Positions 1 to 10,620 of a DNA stretch of 64,000 bases are shown here, piece by piece. The stretch lies in NCBI GenBank assembly GCA_017607445.1, contig JAEVHH010000005.1, positions 377,001 to 441,000 on the forward strand, read 5' to 3'. A program made the position numbers and the translations under genes. Source of the stretch: Histoplasma ohiense (taxonomy: Eukaryota > Ascomycota > Eurotiomycetes > Onygenales > Ajellomycetaceae). The notes beneath the pieces are model-generated. The model ran no database searches. It saw only the letters and a list, made by a program, of their open reading frames with translations, and was not told the DNA's origin. Each line of letters starts with the position of its first letter. The stretch's first letter is position 1.

Positions 1-956
1 TGAGAACGTTAGCTGGCCACTTCAGCCAAATATACGCGATCGCTTTTGACGGTAAGCGGATCGCGACGGGTAGCTTGGACACGAGTGTGCGCATCTGGGA
101 CCTGCAGACTGGCCAGTGCCATGCCATATTGCAAGGACACACCTCTCTCGTCGGCCAGCTGCAGATGCGCGGCGACACGCTTGTCACTGGTGGTTCGGAC
201 GGATCTGTCCGTGTCTGGTCACTGCTGCGGATGGCGGCGATTCACCGGCTGGCGGCACACGATAATAGTATTACGAGTCTGCAGTTTGATGATAATCGGA
301 TTGTGAGCGGTGGTAGTGATGGGCGGGTTAAGATTTGGAATTTGAGGACGGGCCAGTTGGTGAGGGAGCTGAGTCAGCCGGCGGAGGCTGTGTGGAGGGT
401 TGCGTTTGAGGATGAAAAGGCGGTGGTTATGGCGACAAGAGCGGGCCGGACTGTTATGGAGGTGAGCTGCATAATTCCAAAGACATACTCCCTCTCGAAT
501 TTCTCTTCTCTTTTCCCCCCAAGTTTTCCAAAAAAATACTAATTCCAACTTTAGGTCTGGTCCTTCGCACCGCCCGATGATGCCTTCGACGACCCTGGTT
601 CAGACTCCGATAGCCAGTCCAGCACCGTAGAACTAGGCTTCGGCAATAACAATAGCACCAGTCACCATGAATTCGATAATCCCTACCATCACCATCATCA
701 CCCGGATGATAATATTAATAACCCCGCCTCGTCTTCCGCCGTCACCGAAGTGGAATCATCATCATCCTCGCTATCATCATCGTCGTCGTCCGTTGCTATA
801 CTCTCCCCGCCTCCGGCCGCAGCCGCAGACCCAATCCCGTTGACCTCCGCATCTACCGCGTTGCAGAACACTACCCAGGACTTGGATATGCAAGATGTTT
901 TCATCGATATCAGCAATAGCAACAGTAGCGGCAGCAGGGACGCGAATGACCACTGA
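1..956 (+). CDS. F-box/WD40-type beta-propeller protein, C-terminal part (5' end outside window)
   Basis: The gene is cut by the left edge. It reads in frame from base 3, with exons up to 461 and from 555 to the TGA at 954-956. The intron 462-554 has GTGAGC at its start and TTTAG at its end. The protein shows consecutive WD40 blades of about 40 residues, with GH near the start of a blade and IWDL, VWSL or IWNL endings, followed by a divergent last blade that closes after the intron (EVWSF). After the propeller comes about 130 residues of Ser/Asp/His-rich low complexity. The blade sequences resemble fungal F-box/WD proteins of the Cdc4/FBXW7 class, which recruit phosphorylated substrates to SCF ubiquitin ligases. 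The F-box itself lies outside the window, so the SCF role is inferred. It could be another WD40 adaptor. Confidence 0.75.
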
Positions 957-2658
957 TTGGCCCGTGGTTCTCATAACCTCTAATTTTAACAATGGTGTAA
1001 TAGCGAATTGGCGAATCGGCGATGTCATTTGACGCTAGTTTGGTCGGGAATCTCATGCGATAACTTCATATATATATATATATTTATTTATATGTATATT
1101 GTTCTTTCTCTAGGAGTAGTGGAGACACAAGGAACGCGTTGACAGAAAAAACAGGGGATGGGCTGGCGGTGGCGGTCGTGGTGTTGTTGTTTCTTTCTCT
1201 AGATATAGATATGCTCCGTGACTTTTTTCTGTTTGAGGCGGAAGAATATATAGATGGGGACGGAGCAGGAGGGCGAAAGGGAAATGGGGAAAGGAAGAAA
1301 GGAAAACATAGGACGGCGGCAAATTTCTCTTTATTTGATGAGGCCAATATGTCATATCTAACGGTCGAGCTATTTCTGGTGTTTTTTAAGTTGTTGAATG
1401 CCTACCACGTAGAGGCAGACTAACAAAAACGCCAACAATATGAACACAAAAATACAAATACCAAATAAATAAATAAATAGGAGAAGAGAAGAGAGGACAA
1501 AGGAAGGAATGAAGGAGTGAATTCACTCATTGATAGTTCTAGAAATAAATAAAAGCGAAATACATAAGAATGGAAGTAGGGGATGAATATAAAGTAATAT
1601 GAGAGATTTTTCTCGGCAGCATCTTGCTAGCCATAACATTTGTATCCCCTTCCACCTTCAGTACTCACGCTCGAGATGGATATATCCCACCATTTCATCA
1701 ATGTCAATTGCGCCCTTAGGGCCAGGTAATGCTGTTATTGGCACGGATCAGCTTCGTGCCGCTGGGCTGGGAGCTGGTATTCTCCCCCGCCTGTCATCTG
1801 GGCGTTGAGAGGATTATTCCTATGTAATTAAGGCGACACTTATGCAGGGGCTAATCACCGTTAGTGTAAGACACAGTACAACTGTATCTGCTGAGTATTT
1901 GGCCAGTTTGGTAGGCTGGCTGAATGGCTCGATTCAAAACTTGTTCAAAGTGAAGCCCGATAACTCGCAACGCTTCCAACCTTAACGATGTTTCGGCTAC
2001 CATGGTGGCGATCCGGTCCTGCTATAGGACGAAATGCCTTGGATATATCCCAGGGCCATGGAATATTGACGGAGAAGGCCTGTGCTACGATGATGTAGCC
2101 TGCTGGCCCGAGAAGCTGCCTGGCTTGGAATTTAGAGAACATTGCGGGGACTCGAAAAAGTAGCCCCCTATCGTATTTCACACTGCTGACTGAACAGCTT
2201 CGTTCTTTTCCTTTTCATTTGTATATGCATGCCATGCAAACCTTATTGAACCTTAATCAGGCTGGCTAGTTAACTTACTAGCCACTGATAACGTAATCGC
2301 TCACCGGCCACATCGCTCTCACCGCTCTAGGAACAATGTTGATACGATCCGCCCGCTAACCAAGTTAGTACCCCTGAGGCCGGCAGAAAACGGCGTCGAG
2401 GAACCTCCAAGCTCCCGGACAGACTCCAATTACCTTGGTATCACAACCCTCCTACGCATCCAACTTGTCTTGTTTTGCCAATTCTTGCGCATACCTCGCC
2501 CATCGCCGCACATATCCTTCACTACTCCAACTTACTCACAGATCGGGCTTGTGCTGCCGCAGAACCACCAACCCGTGCCAATTTCTGGCATAGAGCACAG
2601 CAAACAGAGCACCCCAGGCGCACTTGAGACGGGAAGAGAAAAGCGCCGAGAAGCCCAA
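957..2658. other. Spacer: 3' flank of WD40 gene and promoter of the Nhp10-like gene
   Basis: No convincing gene is visible. There is a (TA)n run near 1069-1083, purine-rich stretches at 1480-1520, and a mixed-composition block at 1600-2450 that holds only short ORFs with no recognisable family. The final few hundred bases are probably promoter and 5' leader of the gene starting at 2759. Confidence 0.6.
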
Positions 2659-2736
2659 GTATGCTTTTTATCTACTTTCCAATTGCGCCATCCGAATTAT
2701 GTAGTCGAAGTATTGTCAAACTAACATCTCATCCAG
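2659..2736 (+). other. Probable 5'-leader intron of the Nhp10-like gene
   Basis: The stretch begins GTATGC, carries CTAAC close to its end and finishes with CAG 22 bases before the ATG at 2759. These are the same signals as in the coding introns of this window. It would lie entirely in the untranslated leader. No transcript evidence is available here. Confidence 0.45.
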
Positions 2737-2758
2737 ACACCCGTAAACAGGAAGACAA

Positions 2759-3915
2759 ATGATGGATAGCCAGGAAGGCCCTTCGAAGGGCTCTGCCCAC
2801 CACAACAACCACACCCATAATAATGCTCCCGCCCCGCCAAACCCCCCTAGCATAGAAGCAGCCTACAAGCACAAATGCATTGAGCTGAAAAAACGTCTAA
2901 ACGAAGTCGAAGCGGCCAACGATGCAATGCGCATCCGCAACGCACAGGGTCACCGTTACATTCAGAAAATGCGCCTCGAGTCCTGTATGCTTCTCGAGCG
3001 CCTGGCTGTCTTGACGGGCATGGCTGAGGAACAGGGGATTAGTACAGAGCTACGCGCGCGCACCGTGGCGCTGTTGAAGGAGATGGATCCTCATTACACG
3101 CCCGCGGCACATGGAGGAGCGGGAAGGGCGGGGGAAGGTCCCTCCTCTGCTGGTGTCAAGCGTGCGTTTTACGGAATTGATTACATGGATGACGGCACTG
3201 AAGGGAGCTCCGAGGGGCATCCGCCAACTGTATGCTACCTCCGAAGCTCCCGCTCTGGCTCGTTCGTTGCATTGCGTGTTTTTTGTTTAATCCCGGGCTC
3301 TCATTTTGCTGACAGTAGTATCTCTCCATTCAGCCCCAGGAACGCCCTCTTCGAGTGAAACGTAGTCGCCGCACCGACGACTCCACCACCCACCTTGACA
3401 ACCCTGATAAAGATGTTGACCTCATGAACCTGAGCACATCGTCCACTCTCCCACCTCTCCTTCCAGCTACTCGACGCCGTTCCCCACCTCCCACCCACGA
3501 ACTCGACAGCCGCATAAAACACTACAACCCACCACCCGCTCCTATGTCCTCCTCTTCAGCAATAGATCATCATTATCCCCGCCAACCGCCTCTCGCCTCG
3601 CCACCCTCCAATCACAACAACAGCCATCACCGACGCCCTAGCGGTAGCGGGACCAACTTTGGCCAAGGCCAAGGTTCCACGCCAACAGGAACATCCGAAC
3701 CTCAACACTCCAATCAGCGGTATATATCTGCCTTTGAGGACTTCACCAATCGCACGCGGGACAAGGTCATTCATGACCTTGTTGACGCGTATGGTCCTGA
3801 GACGAATATCACGCCAGACGATGTCGATCGTGCACTTGCGGAGCATTGGGAGTCGTTAGACCCAGCAACGAAGAGGCAGTACGGGGACCGGCGCGAGAGC
3901 AGAGATGGCTTGTAA
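2759..3915 (+). CDS. INO80-complex subunit of Nhp10/INO80F type (coiled coil plus HMG-like C-terminus)
   Basis: The two exons are 2759-3229 and 3334-3915, giving 350 residues. The intron 3230-3333 starts GTATGC and is in phase 0. After a His/Asn/Pro-rich start, residues about 35-90 form a predicted coiled coil with the pattern YKHKCIELKKRLNEVE and KMRLESCMLLERLAVL, as in the Nhp10/INO80F family. That family anchors an accessory module to the INO80 nucleosome remodeller. The middle is basic and Pro/Ser-rich. The last 60 residues (ending ALAEHWESLDPATKRQYGD) look like helices 2-3 of an HMG box, a DNA-binding fold. The family assignment is by eye. An unrelated coiled-coil HMG protein is the main alternative. 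The acceptor could also be six bases later, at 3339. Confidence 0.6.
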
Positions 3916-5566
3916 TATTATTCATAACTAACGAGGAAGGGGGAAGAAAAATGGGGAGGAACCCAGCCAGGGTTTTATTCTCGTCGATGTGTTCTGATGG
4001 ACCTTTGTTCTTTTCCTCTTCCACTCGCATAAAGTATCTTGTAATAAATATATCGCCCAACGGTCGAGCTCCTCCCTTCTCTCGCTTCCCTTTTTCTGTT
4101 TCGTTGTCAATCTTCCAGCAGTTTTCGTCCGTAGCTGGGTTATATTTATTTTCCCATGCCACATTCGTTGCTGGTCATTTTCCATATTTTCTTAAACCCC
4201 CCATACCATAGTAGCAGCAATTTTGCTCCCGATTTATATAAGCATCCAATTGCCTCCCTGCCTGACATCTTAATCATTAGCCCCAAACTACTGTACTCTT
4301 ACCAGGAAGAAGCTTTTGGCTGGGGACTCGACCTCTGTACCTTACCACCGCCATTTCATATCCTTTCATTGTCTTTTGTCCCCTTTTTCTCTCGGACACA
4401 ATTGATGTTTGTGCCTTCTACTTTGCTTCTCTTCTCTGCCTTAAAAATCCCCTTTGTTTTTTTTTTTCATATTTCCGTTTTTCCCAGCTCTCTGACGGAA
4501 TATTCAGTTCTTCCTAACCTTGCGTATTTGCGTACCTTTGTTTTTCACTGCTAACTCCGTCGTCTTGCTTTTTTCCCTCCCAAACCAACGTTATGTCCGT
4601 TTGATATTATACCTACATTTTCTAATCCCTCTCACAGCCACCGCCTTTCCTGATTTCGGTAGTTTATTTCCTTCTCTATTTAGTTATATGTACACGACAT
4701 GCTTCTGGCATATTATGTGATATTAGGGGGGATTTCTTCAGCTCGCAGGGTTGCTGTTCCTGTTGCTGCTGTTTTCTGTTTTCTTCATTTCTGGATTCTC
4801 GCTTTTATGAATGCTCGTTTCGTTTGTCTTGTCTTAATTTCTTTCTTTCTTTCTTTTTTTTTTTTAAGAATGGGATATATAGAATGAAGTGGGATGGGAT
4901 GAAATGATATAAAATGAAATGGATAAAGTTCTTGTAGCTTTACACAATTTTTTTTTTTTTTTTAAACTCCTTTCTATACCCTAGAATGTATTCATAGTTC
5001 TCCTTTTTTGTTCGTTCAAATTATGTGCATACTTAAGGACCGAAGACACAAGAGAAGAAAGTCACTGGAAAGTAAAAATGCAAGATACGATGAAGGAAAT
5101 TACTAAAATACATAATAAGAATAATCATATACAACAATTTTCCCCTTTCATTCTCCCGATACTCACCTTTTGGGTCGAGTTGGTTATCAAAAAATATGAA
5201 ATTGGGGTTAATATAGTGGAAAATAGAGTGACTACTGGAGACAATAAAAAGGGAGAGAGAAGTAAAGAAATAGGAATTGAAATCCGAATGAGAATCGGAG
5301 CCAGAACCCCCATACAGAACCCTCTGTAACAGCTGGATAAATATGTAATAACGACATTAAGAACATATGTACAGTGTATATAATACAGATCTGCAGGGTG
5401 GAGAAAGTATTTTATGATACAGGACATTTATCTGTATTCGCGGAAAAGTAAATGTATGGAACATGGGATATGGAGGAGGGCTGAGATAGATGAGGTATGT
5501 ATGAAGATCGTTAGTCCTTAACAGGTACGGTATGATTTAACTCCTGCTCTTCGCTGAGTAGCTTTT
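3916..5566. other. Convergent 3' spacer, pyrimidine-rich
   Basis: The genes on both sides point into this 1.65 kb. From about 4060 to 4860 the + strand is strongly C/T-rich, with T runs at 4457-4469 and 4852-4865. From about 4870 on it becomes A/G-rich. The ORFs here are low-complexity and unlike known proteins. I see no gene. Confidence 0.55.
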
Positions 5567-7289
5567 CTAGTCGACTCCAGCATACAGGTCGACAACGATG
5601 TTTATGCCCGCAACGACGATTTCAGCGGCGATGAGGATGATTACTAGATTATGTATATTGTCAGGAGATTTCCAGTCTTGGATGGTAGAAGCGGAAAAAA
5701 AGGAGGGGATGGAATATATTTCTCAGGTAAAACCAATGGAGACGGGGAAAGACGACTTTGCACATACCAATCCATTCCAGGTACTCTCCATGCCGATGAC
5801 TCAGCTGGTCTTTCAAGACGGCAAGCAAATCCGCAATCACGTCCAACCTCTCCGTCAACAATCCCACCCGCTGGTCCATCTCCAGGTAGCTACGCACGGC
5901 TTGATACACAGGCTCTAACTGCGGTTCCGCCCACATGAGTTCAGGACTATCCAACACAGATCCCTGCAAATGTATATTAATACGCAGGATAAACAATTCT
6001 CCAATCTGCATATTAATCTGTCTACGCGGCAGGTTCACACTACCTGTCTCCGCAATCTGCGCTGGCAGGGGTGAGGTCTTCGCAATGGTTTCCGAAACGA
6101 GGTCTTCAAACAATGACGTCTTGACAGACTGAGAGAGCGCGTGGGAGATGGCGAGTTTGGTCATGTAATTGTGCGGGTCTTGTAGGGAGATGAAGTCGTT
6201 GTAGATGCGCGCTTGGTAGTCACGGGTGTAGTAGAAGTTGAAGTTTTCGATCTGCGTGTCTTCGGTGCTGAGGACGGCAGTGGCGAACCTGGATACTTCG
6301 CGGAGGAAGCGGGTTTCTTGGGCAGGTGTCATGCCCCATATTACTACGGTGCCGTAGTCGAAAAGAAATATTTCTGGTGTGTAGATTGTGGTGTCGAAAT
6401 CAGGCCCGTTCGCATTGTCCGTGGTGGATATAGTGTCGTTGGTGGCAGGTATTGCAGTGGAGGAGTCTGCTTGCGGACTATGGTGATTCTCTCCCAGGTC
6501 GATAAGGCCCTCCTGCCGTTGAATCCTTTGGTCTTCGTCGTCGATCTCAGATGAAACACGCTGCCCCTCATGTCCTTGACTAGGAATTTCTGAAACTGCT
6601 GATATTTCCCTGTCATCTTCCTTAAGCGAATTGGACTGCCGGATCTTCTGCACATAGTCATAGTTATAAGGCGAATATACGCATTCATCGAACAGCTTCG
6701 GATTAGAGCCTCTAGTATCAGCACGAGATTTAAGAAACCTCACAACACCGTCGATTGAATATGAACTCGCAGTGCAGTATGCTGTCACACGCGGAACGTG
6801 GTCCCGATCTGCTTTACCCAGCCTTGCGGCGTGCTTTCTAGCAGTTGGCTCTTTAATCCGGGCGATCTGCGAATACACTTCTCTCGGGATTTCTTCTTCC
6901 GAAAATTGGGCCTCTTCACCCGTAACGGGATTGGGAAGCAACTTAAGCTTCTGGGTGTTTTTGGATGTTCGCTGAGGGCCAATTTTAGGGTGGCTTGGAG
7001 CGGAAGCCGAGGCTACTTGGTTGTCGGGTGCCCTGGGGCTATGTCGACGAAGGAACTTGCTGTTCAAAGCTGCTAAGTTGGGAGAGCCTCCACTACCAGA
7101 AACAGTTTGCATTGATGGATTGCGGGGAGCTTTTGAAATGTCCCTCGAGGTTGCCATATCATTTGATATCCTCTTGTTTTCGGCGATAGGATCGAAGGTA
7201 ACCGTTCTAAATGGGCGCTCTTCCTGAGGCATCGATGGCGAACCCTGGCGATCAAGCAGAGGTGAGGTTTCCATATTTACCGACGCCAT
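5567..7289 (-). CDS. DUF155 (RMND1/Rmd1/Sif2-like) membrane protein
   Basis: The exons on the minus strand are 7289-5768 and 5643-5567, giving 532 residues. The intron 5644-5767 starts GTATGT and ends CTAG. The start is the ATG at 7289, because the upstream codons in frame lack an ATG. The first 130 residues are Ser/Pro-rich. A conserved YCTASSYSID block opens the DUF155 region, followed by EIFLFDYGTVVIWGM, a helical segment with FNFYYT, and a C-terminal hydrophobic helix encoded mostly by the small last exon (IILIAAEIVVAGINIVV). Homologues include yeast Rmd1/Rmd8, S. pombe Sif2 and human RMND1. RMND1 is mitochondrial and supports mitochondrial translation. The fungal members' exact role is less clear, so no specific function is claimed. 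Confidence 0.88.
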
Positions 7290-7716
7290 GACTAAACGAG
7301 AGCTGTATATCGGTGTCAATTGCGATCATACGATAGCTGTATACCAATGTGGTGTTGTTCGTCTGACGTAGGCAAAACCACGACTCCTCCACTTATATCT
7401 TGAACCAATAAGCAACGTCAAAGCTTTACGATGGATTCTTGAAAGCTTTGGCTTATCACATGACATAACCTTAAATTGACTTCGCGCTTTTCGGATGGAT
7501 ACTAGAGAGAATACAGGATACAGATTATCAAGTCCACGGCTGCAGAGGCACAGGCGCAAAGGTGCCAATGAGTTAATACTAAACAGATAATTGTCCGTCT
7601 GAGCATCAATGCATTTTAGATTGGTCAATTGAAACCATCACGCTAGAAAAATAATACGAGTATCCGTAGCACAAATGCTACGTGATGTACACTTGACTTC
7701 ACGAAACAAAACAACA
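7290..7716. other. Tandem spacer between UTP16 (3') and the DUF155 gene (5')
   Basis: This 427 base stretch contains the promoter of the DUF155 gene and the 3' flank of UTP16. No gene or repeat is visible. Confidence 0.6.
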
Positions 7717-8995
7717 TCACTTTCGAATGAAACCCGAAGCTCCACCAATCGTTCTCCTTAAACTACCACCGCCTGGCAAGCGACGGGTTCCGGCCAACAA
7801 ATTCTCACGCACCTGGCGACTCCTCTTGGATGACTTGGGCGGTAGGCTGATCCTACTCGAATCACTGATTTCCGTGCTCTCCAGGACACGAATCGATGTC
7901 CCACCAATCCTAACATCCTTCGGCTTCTTCTCAATATCATCCAGAAACTTATGTTTTTTTGACTTTGGCATGGACGACAACTCTATCTCAGATATGCGGG
8001 TAATTCTACTATCGTTCGACGTAGGTTCTGCATTTAAGATCTCATCCGGGAGCAGCTTGGGAAGCGATTTGATGGGTTTGGAAAGAGATCTCTGGAATGT
8101 CGCGGAGCTTTCGGAGAGAAGTTCATTTTCCCCTGCGCGGTGATCTTGTGGAATGGAAAAAGAGTGTTCAATTATTGCCGGGGCTTGTTTTGAGACTGCT
8201 TGGGCTTTCAGTCGTTGATCCCGCTCTCTTCGTTTTGCTTTATTCAGCTCTTCGGTCCTTGGGTTGATGTTAGAGGTGAAACCTTACACTTTCGGTATAC
8301 CGGAATGGAACCTTCAATACGAACCTTTGCTTGGCGTTCGTTTCTTTTCGGGCATTCTCCTTTAATTCCCGTAGTTGCGTAGCGTTGTCTATTGTTTCGG
8401 GTGCCTCATCATCCTCACTGTCTTCCACATCATTAGATATTTTGGGATTCTCTTCGTCCGAAGCTTGCTCATTCTTCCCAATGAGAACCGGAGCCGGTTC
8501 CTCGCTTCCAAAACGAACATGTGTCGCCTTGGCTGTAGAATTTACCTGTACCCGATCAGGCTCCGTGGATGTACTGGTTGAAACGTGTAAATTTTCCTCT
8601 TCGGGTTGTATTTCGTGCTCGGCAATGTCGCTTGAATCGGCGGTACGGAAGGGTAGTCTTTTTACAATGGCGTTTTCTTCGTCAACGGGTTGAGGAGCCG
8701 GGGAGCTGGTGGTAGTGGAACTGGAATTTTTCTGCTTTCTTCGTTTGGGCGATTGGCTTTCCGTCTCATCTTCCGAGGCAGCAGCCTTTCGCTTCCCATT
8801 TGTAGCGGGTGATGAGTTCACCGGTCCCCCCTCCGCGGTTGGGTACACAGTCCGTCTAGTAGCGGACACCATCTTAGATGACGGGTTTGTGGTAGTGGGA
8901 TTGGCTATCTGGTTTGGGGTGGGAATGTCTTGTTCGACCCCAGGGTCAGGTCTCACAAATATGCCTCGGGCAGCTGTGACGATATGAGAGAACAT
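7717..8995 (-). CDS. UTP16: U3 snoRNP-associated protein Utp16/Bud21 (SSU processome)
   Basis: The exons are 8995-8325 and 8257-7717, giving 403 residues. The intron 8258-8324 is 67 bases, starts GTTCGT and ends AAG. The ATG at 8995 is the first in frame; the next is at 8872. The N-terminal half is disordered, with Lys/Arg and acidic Ser stretches. The U3_snoRNA_assoc signature follows: an acidic run (DSEDDEAPE), then a charged helix rich in Arg/Lys (TQLRELKENARKE) joined across the intron to a second Arg-rich helix. The C-terminus is basic (SKRSRQVRENLLAGTRRLPG). Utp16 binds the U3 small subunit processome in the nucleolus and supports 18S rRNA maturation. MDN1, another ribosome-assembly gene, lies 6 kb away and shares a promoter motif with this gene. 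Family confidence is good. Confidence 0.8.
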
Positions 8996-9086
8996 AAGGT
9001 AACAAATGAACAAGGTTGAAAAACCAAGCCTCGAGATAATCCGTACTTTTATTGCTGACTCAAGGTCAAGCTTCGAAGATGGGATC

Positions 9087-9098
9087 AGAAATTTGTAG
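9087..9098. promoter_or_regulatory. AGAAATTTGTAG element, copy 1, upstream of UTP16
   Basis: This 12-base word lies 92 bases upstream of the UTP16 ATG. It is repeated exactly at 9119-9130 and nearly so upstream of MDN1. It resembles the yeast rRNA-processing element (GAAAAATTT), which controls ribosome-biogenesis genes. The functional role is inferred. Confidence 0.45.
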
Positions 9099-9118
9099 TC
9101 CGGAGTAATGTTGTTCCG

Positions 9119-9130
9119 AGAAATTTGTAG
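9119..9130. promoter_or_regulatory. AGAAATTTGTAG element, copy 2, upstream of UTP16
   Basis: This is an exact second copy of the word at 9087-9098, 32 bases away (three helical turns). It sits next to the AACCCTAA motif at 9137. Confidence 0.45.
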
Positions 9131-9136
9131 TGGATT

Positions 9137-9144
9137 AACCCTAA
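9137..9144 (+). promoter_or_regulatory. Telobox-like AACCCTAA upstream of UTP16
   Basis: The motif matches one and a third telomere repeats and lies about 142 bases upstream of the UTP16 ATG. Telobox motifs bound by TRF/Tbf1-like Myb proteins are known at ribosome-related promoters in fungi and plants. Binding here is inferred. Confidence 0.4.
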
Positions 9145-9441
9145 TCTCGTATCAAGCCGAGCTCTGATGAATGTGACGGGGTTTTTTTAGAACCTGTGGA
9201 AGTAAAATTGTATTATTGTGTTCGGACCAATCTCCATAAAATAGGCTAAAGGCACCTGGTTAATAGCTAGGCGAGTTTTGGTGGGACATGTGAATAACAA
9301 ATGAGGTGACCTCTATTGGCGCCTTCCAATCATACAATTCGATAATGATATATATGAAAAAAGTAACCCGCACAGTGCTGACCGGAACGCCATACCACAT
9401 TTAAAGCCTAGTAAATAAACCTTTTTTTTAAAAAAGTGTAA

Positions 9442-10277
9442 TCAAGCATCGTAATACTCCTCCGCAATTCGTTTCCTCTCCATCGCCTCCTCCTCAGCTG
9501 CTAAATAATCATCTTCTCCAAGATCACTAACTTCATCCCACATCTTGTCAAACTCATCGGCATCATTCCCCGGCACAGCCCACATTGACTCCCGTAGCCG
9601 CTTATTCCGCTCCCTATCCTCCTCGATCCGCTGTTCAATCTGCCGTTTATCCACCTTAATGCCGCTCGGTCTAGTCGTGGGGCCTGGGGCCTTGACCGAA
9701 TCGCCGCCTTCAATGGTCATCTGGCCGGGCTCCACAAACTCAAGGTCAAGAAGATGCGCTGGGTGACTTTCTCTCTCTTTGAGAAATGCATCGATTTCAC
9801 GGACAGTATCTGCGGAGAGGAACGATTTTGTCTGCAATCCGTTTAGCACGCGGCGAACATGTTTGACATTTGCGGCACCGGAGCCATCTGGCGGGGCAAC
9901 CGCGTCGACAACACGGAGGATATCGCGCTGCATCATGCGGACGAATTCGAGGTGGTTTTCCTTGGTGGCCATATCGCAGAGGTGTTCGATGAAGTACATG
10001 ATGTTGGCACGGTTGTTCATACTGTTCTATATCAACAGTCAAGAAACTGATGTCAGAAGACTTATTTTATGATTTAAATTTTCGTTTTATTTTGCCGTAA
10101 TAGGGTGTAAAGTGTAATTACCATTTCTAGCTGTTCGAGAATGCAGGAGTGAAGGTCCTCATCCATATCCCGGTATTTGAGTGCATAATGAGCGGCTTTC
10201 TGCGAGGAGGTGACAGAGGCGCTCAGATGCTGGAGCTGTGTAGTGAAGCGCATGCGCACCTCGAAGGGATCAGCCAT
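9442..10277 (-). CDS. CTK3: CTD kinase I gamma subunit (Ctk3)
   Basis: The exons are 10277-10122 and 10026-9442, giving 246 residues. The intron 10027-10121 starts GTAATT, ends ATATAG and is in phase 0. The N-terminal 130 residues match the CID-like domain of Ctk3: MADPFEVRMRFTTQL, then YALKYRDMDEDLHSCILEQLE, then NIMYFIEHLCDMA across the exon junction. The C-terminal part is charged and helical, with ERNKRLRESMW and an acidic tail ending EEYYDA. Ctk3 is a scaffold in CTDK-I, the kinase that phosphorylates Ser2 of the RNA polymerase II C-terminal domain during elongation. It shares a 343-base divergent promoter with the P5CR gene. The length fits the family. Confidence 0.9.
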
Positions 10278-10620
10278 CTTGGATACTGGCGATGATAACG
10301 ATTATCGAGGAACAATAGGCGTCTCATAATGTATTCCCAGATTAAACGGCCATGGTCCGGTCGAATATAGATGTTGTTCTTGGGAGATGATTGGTATGTT
10401 CATCGCCAAGGCGGTGTAAATAAGTCAACGTCGAAGATCGGAATATTTAAGCCGCTCGTGAGGCGGCAAAAAAGCTTCAGCTCCACCAAACCCTAAATAT
10501 CTCGCTGGAGGGTCCCGAACTTCGATTCCCCGCACAATGTTGCAACATCACCTCCCAGGGGTTATTTGTGTCGCTATTAAAATATTTTCTGTGGTATAAT
10601 TAAACTATCGCATTCCGGTC
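10278..10620. promoter_or_regulatory. Divergent promoter of CTK3 (-) and P5CR (+)
   Basis: These 343 bases separate the two start codons. They contain an AAACCCTAA motif at 10488-10496 and a TATTAAAATATTTT stretch near 10574. No ORF of note is seen. Confidence 0.6.
10488..10496 (+). promoter_or_regulatory. Telobox AAACCCTAA in the CTK3/P5CR promoter
   Basis: This is an exact match to the consensus telobox, 125 bases upstream of the P5CR start and 211 bases upstream of the CTK3 start. Its function is inferred from other systems. Confidence 0.4.

Larger units (their letters stand above)
8996..9441. other. Spacer with UTP16 promoter elements
   Basis: This 446 base stretch lies between the CTK3 3' end and UTP16. 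It holds two AGAAATTTGTAG copies and one AACCCTAA motif within 150 bases of the UTP16 ATG. Nothing coding is seen. Confidence 0.6.
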
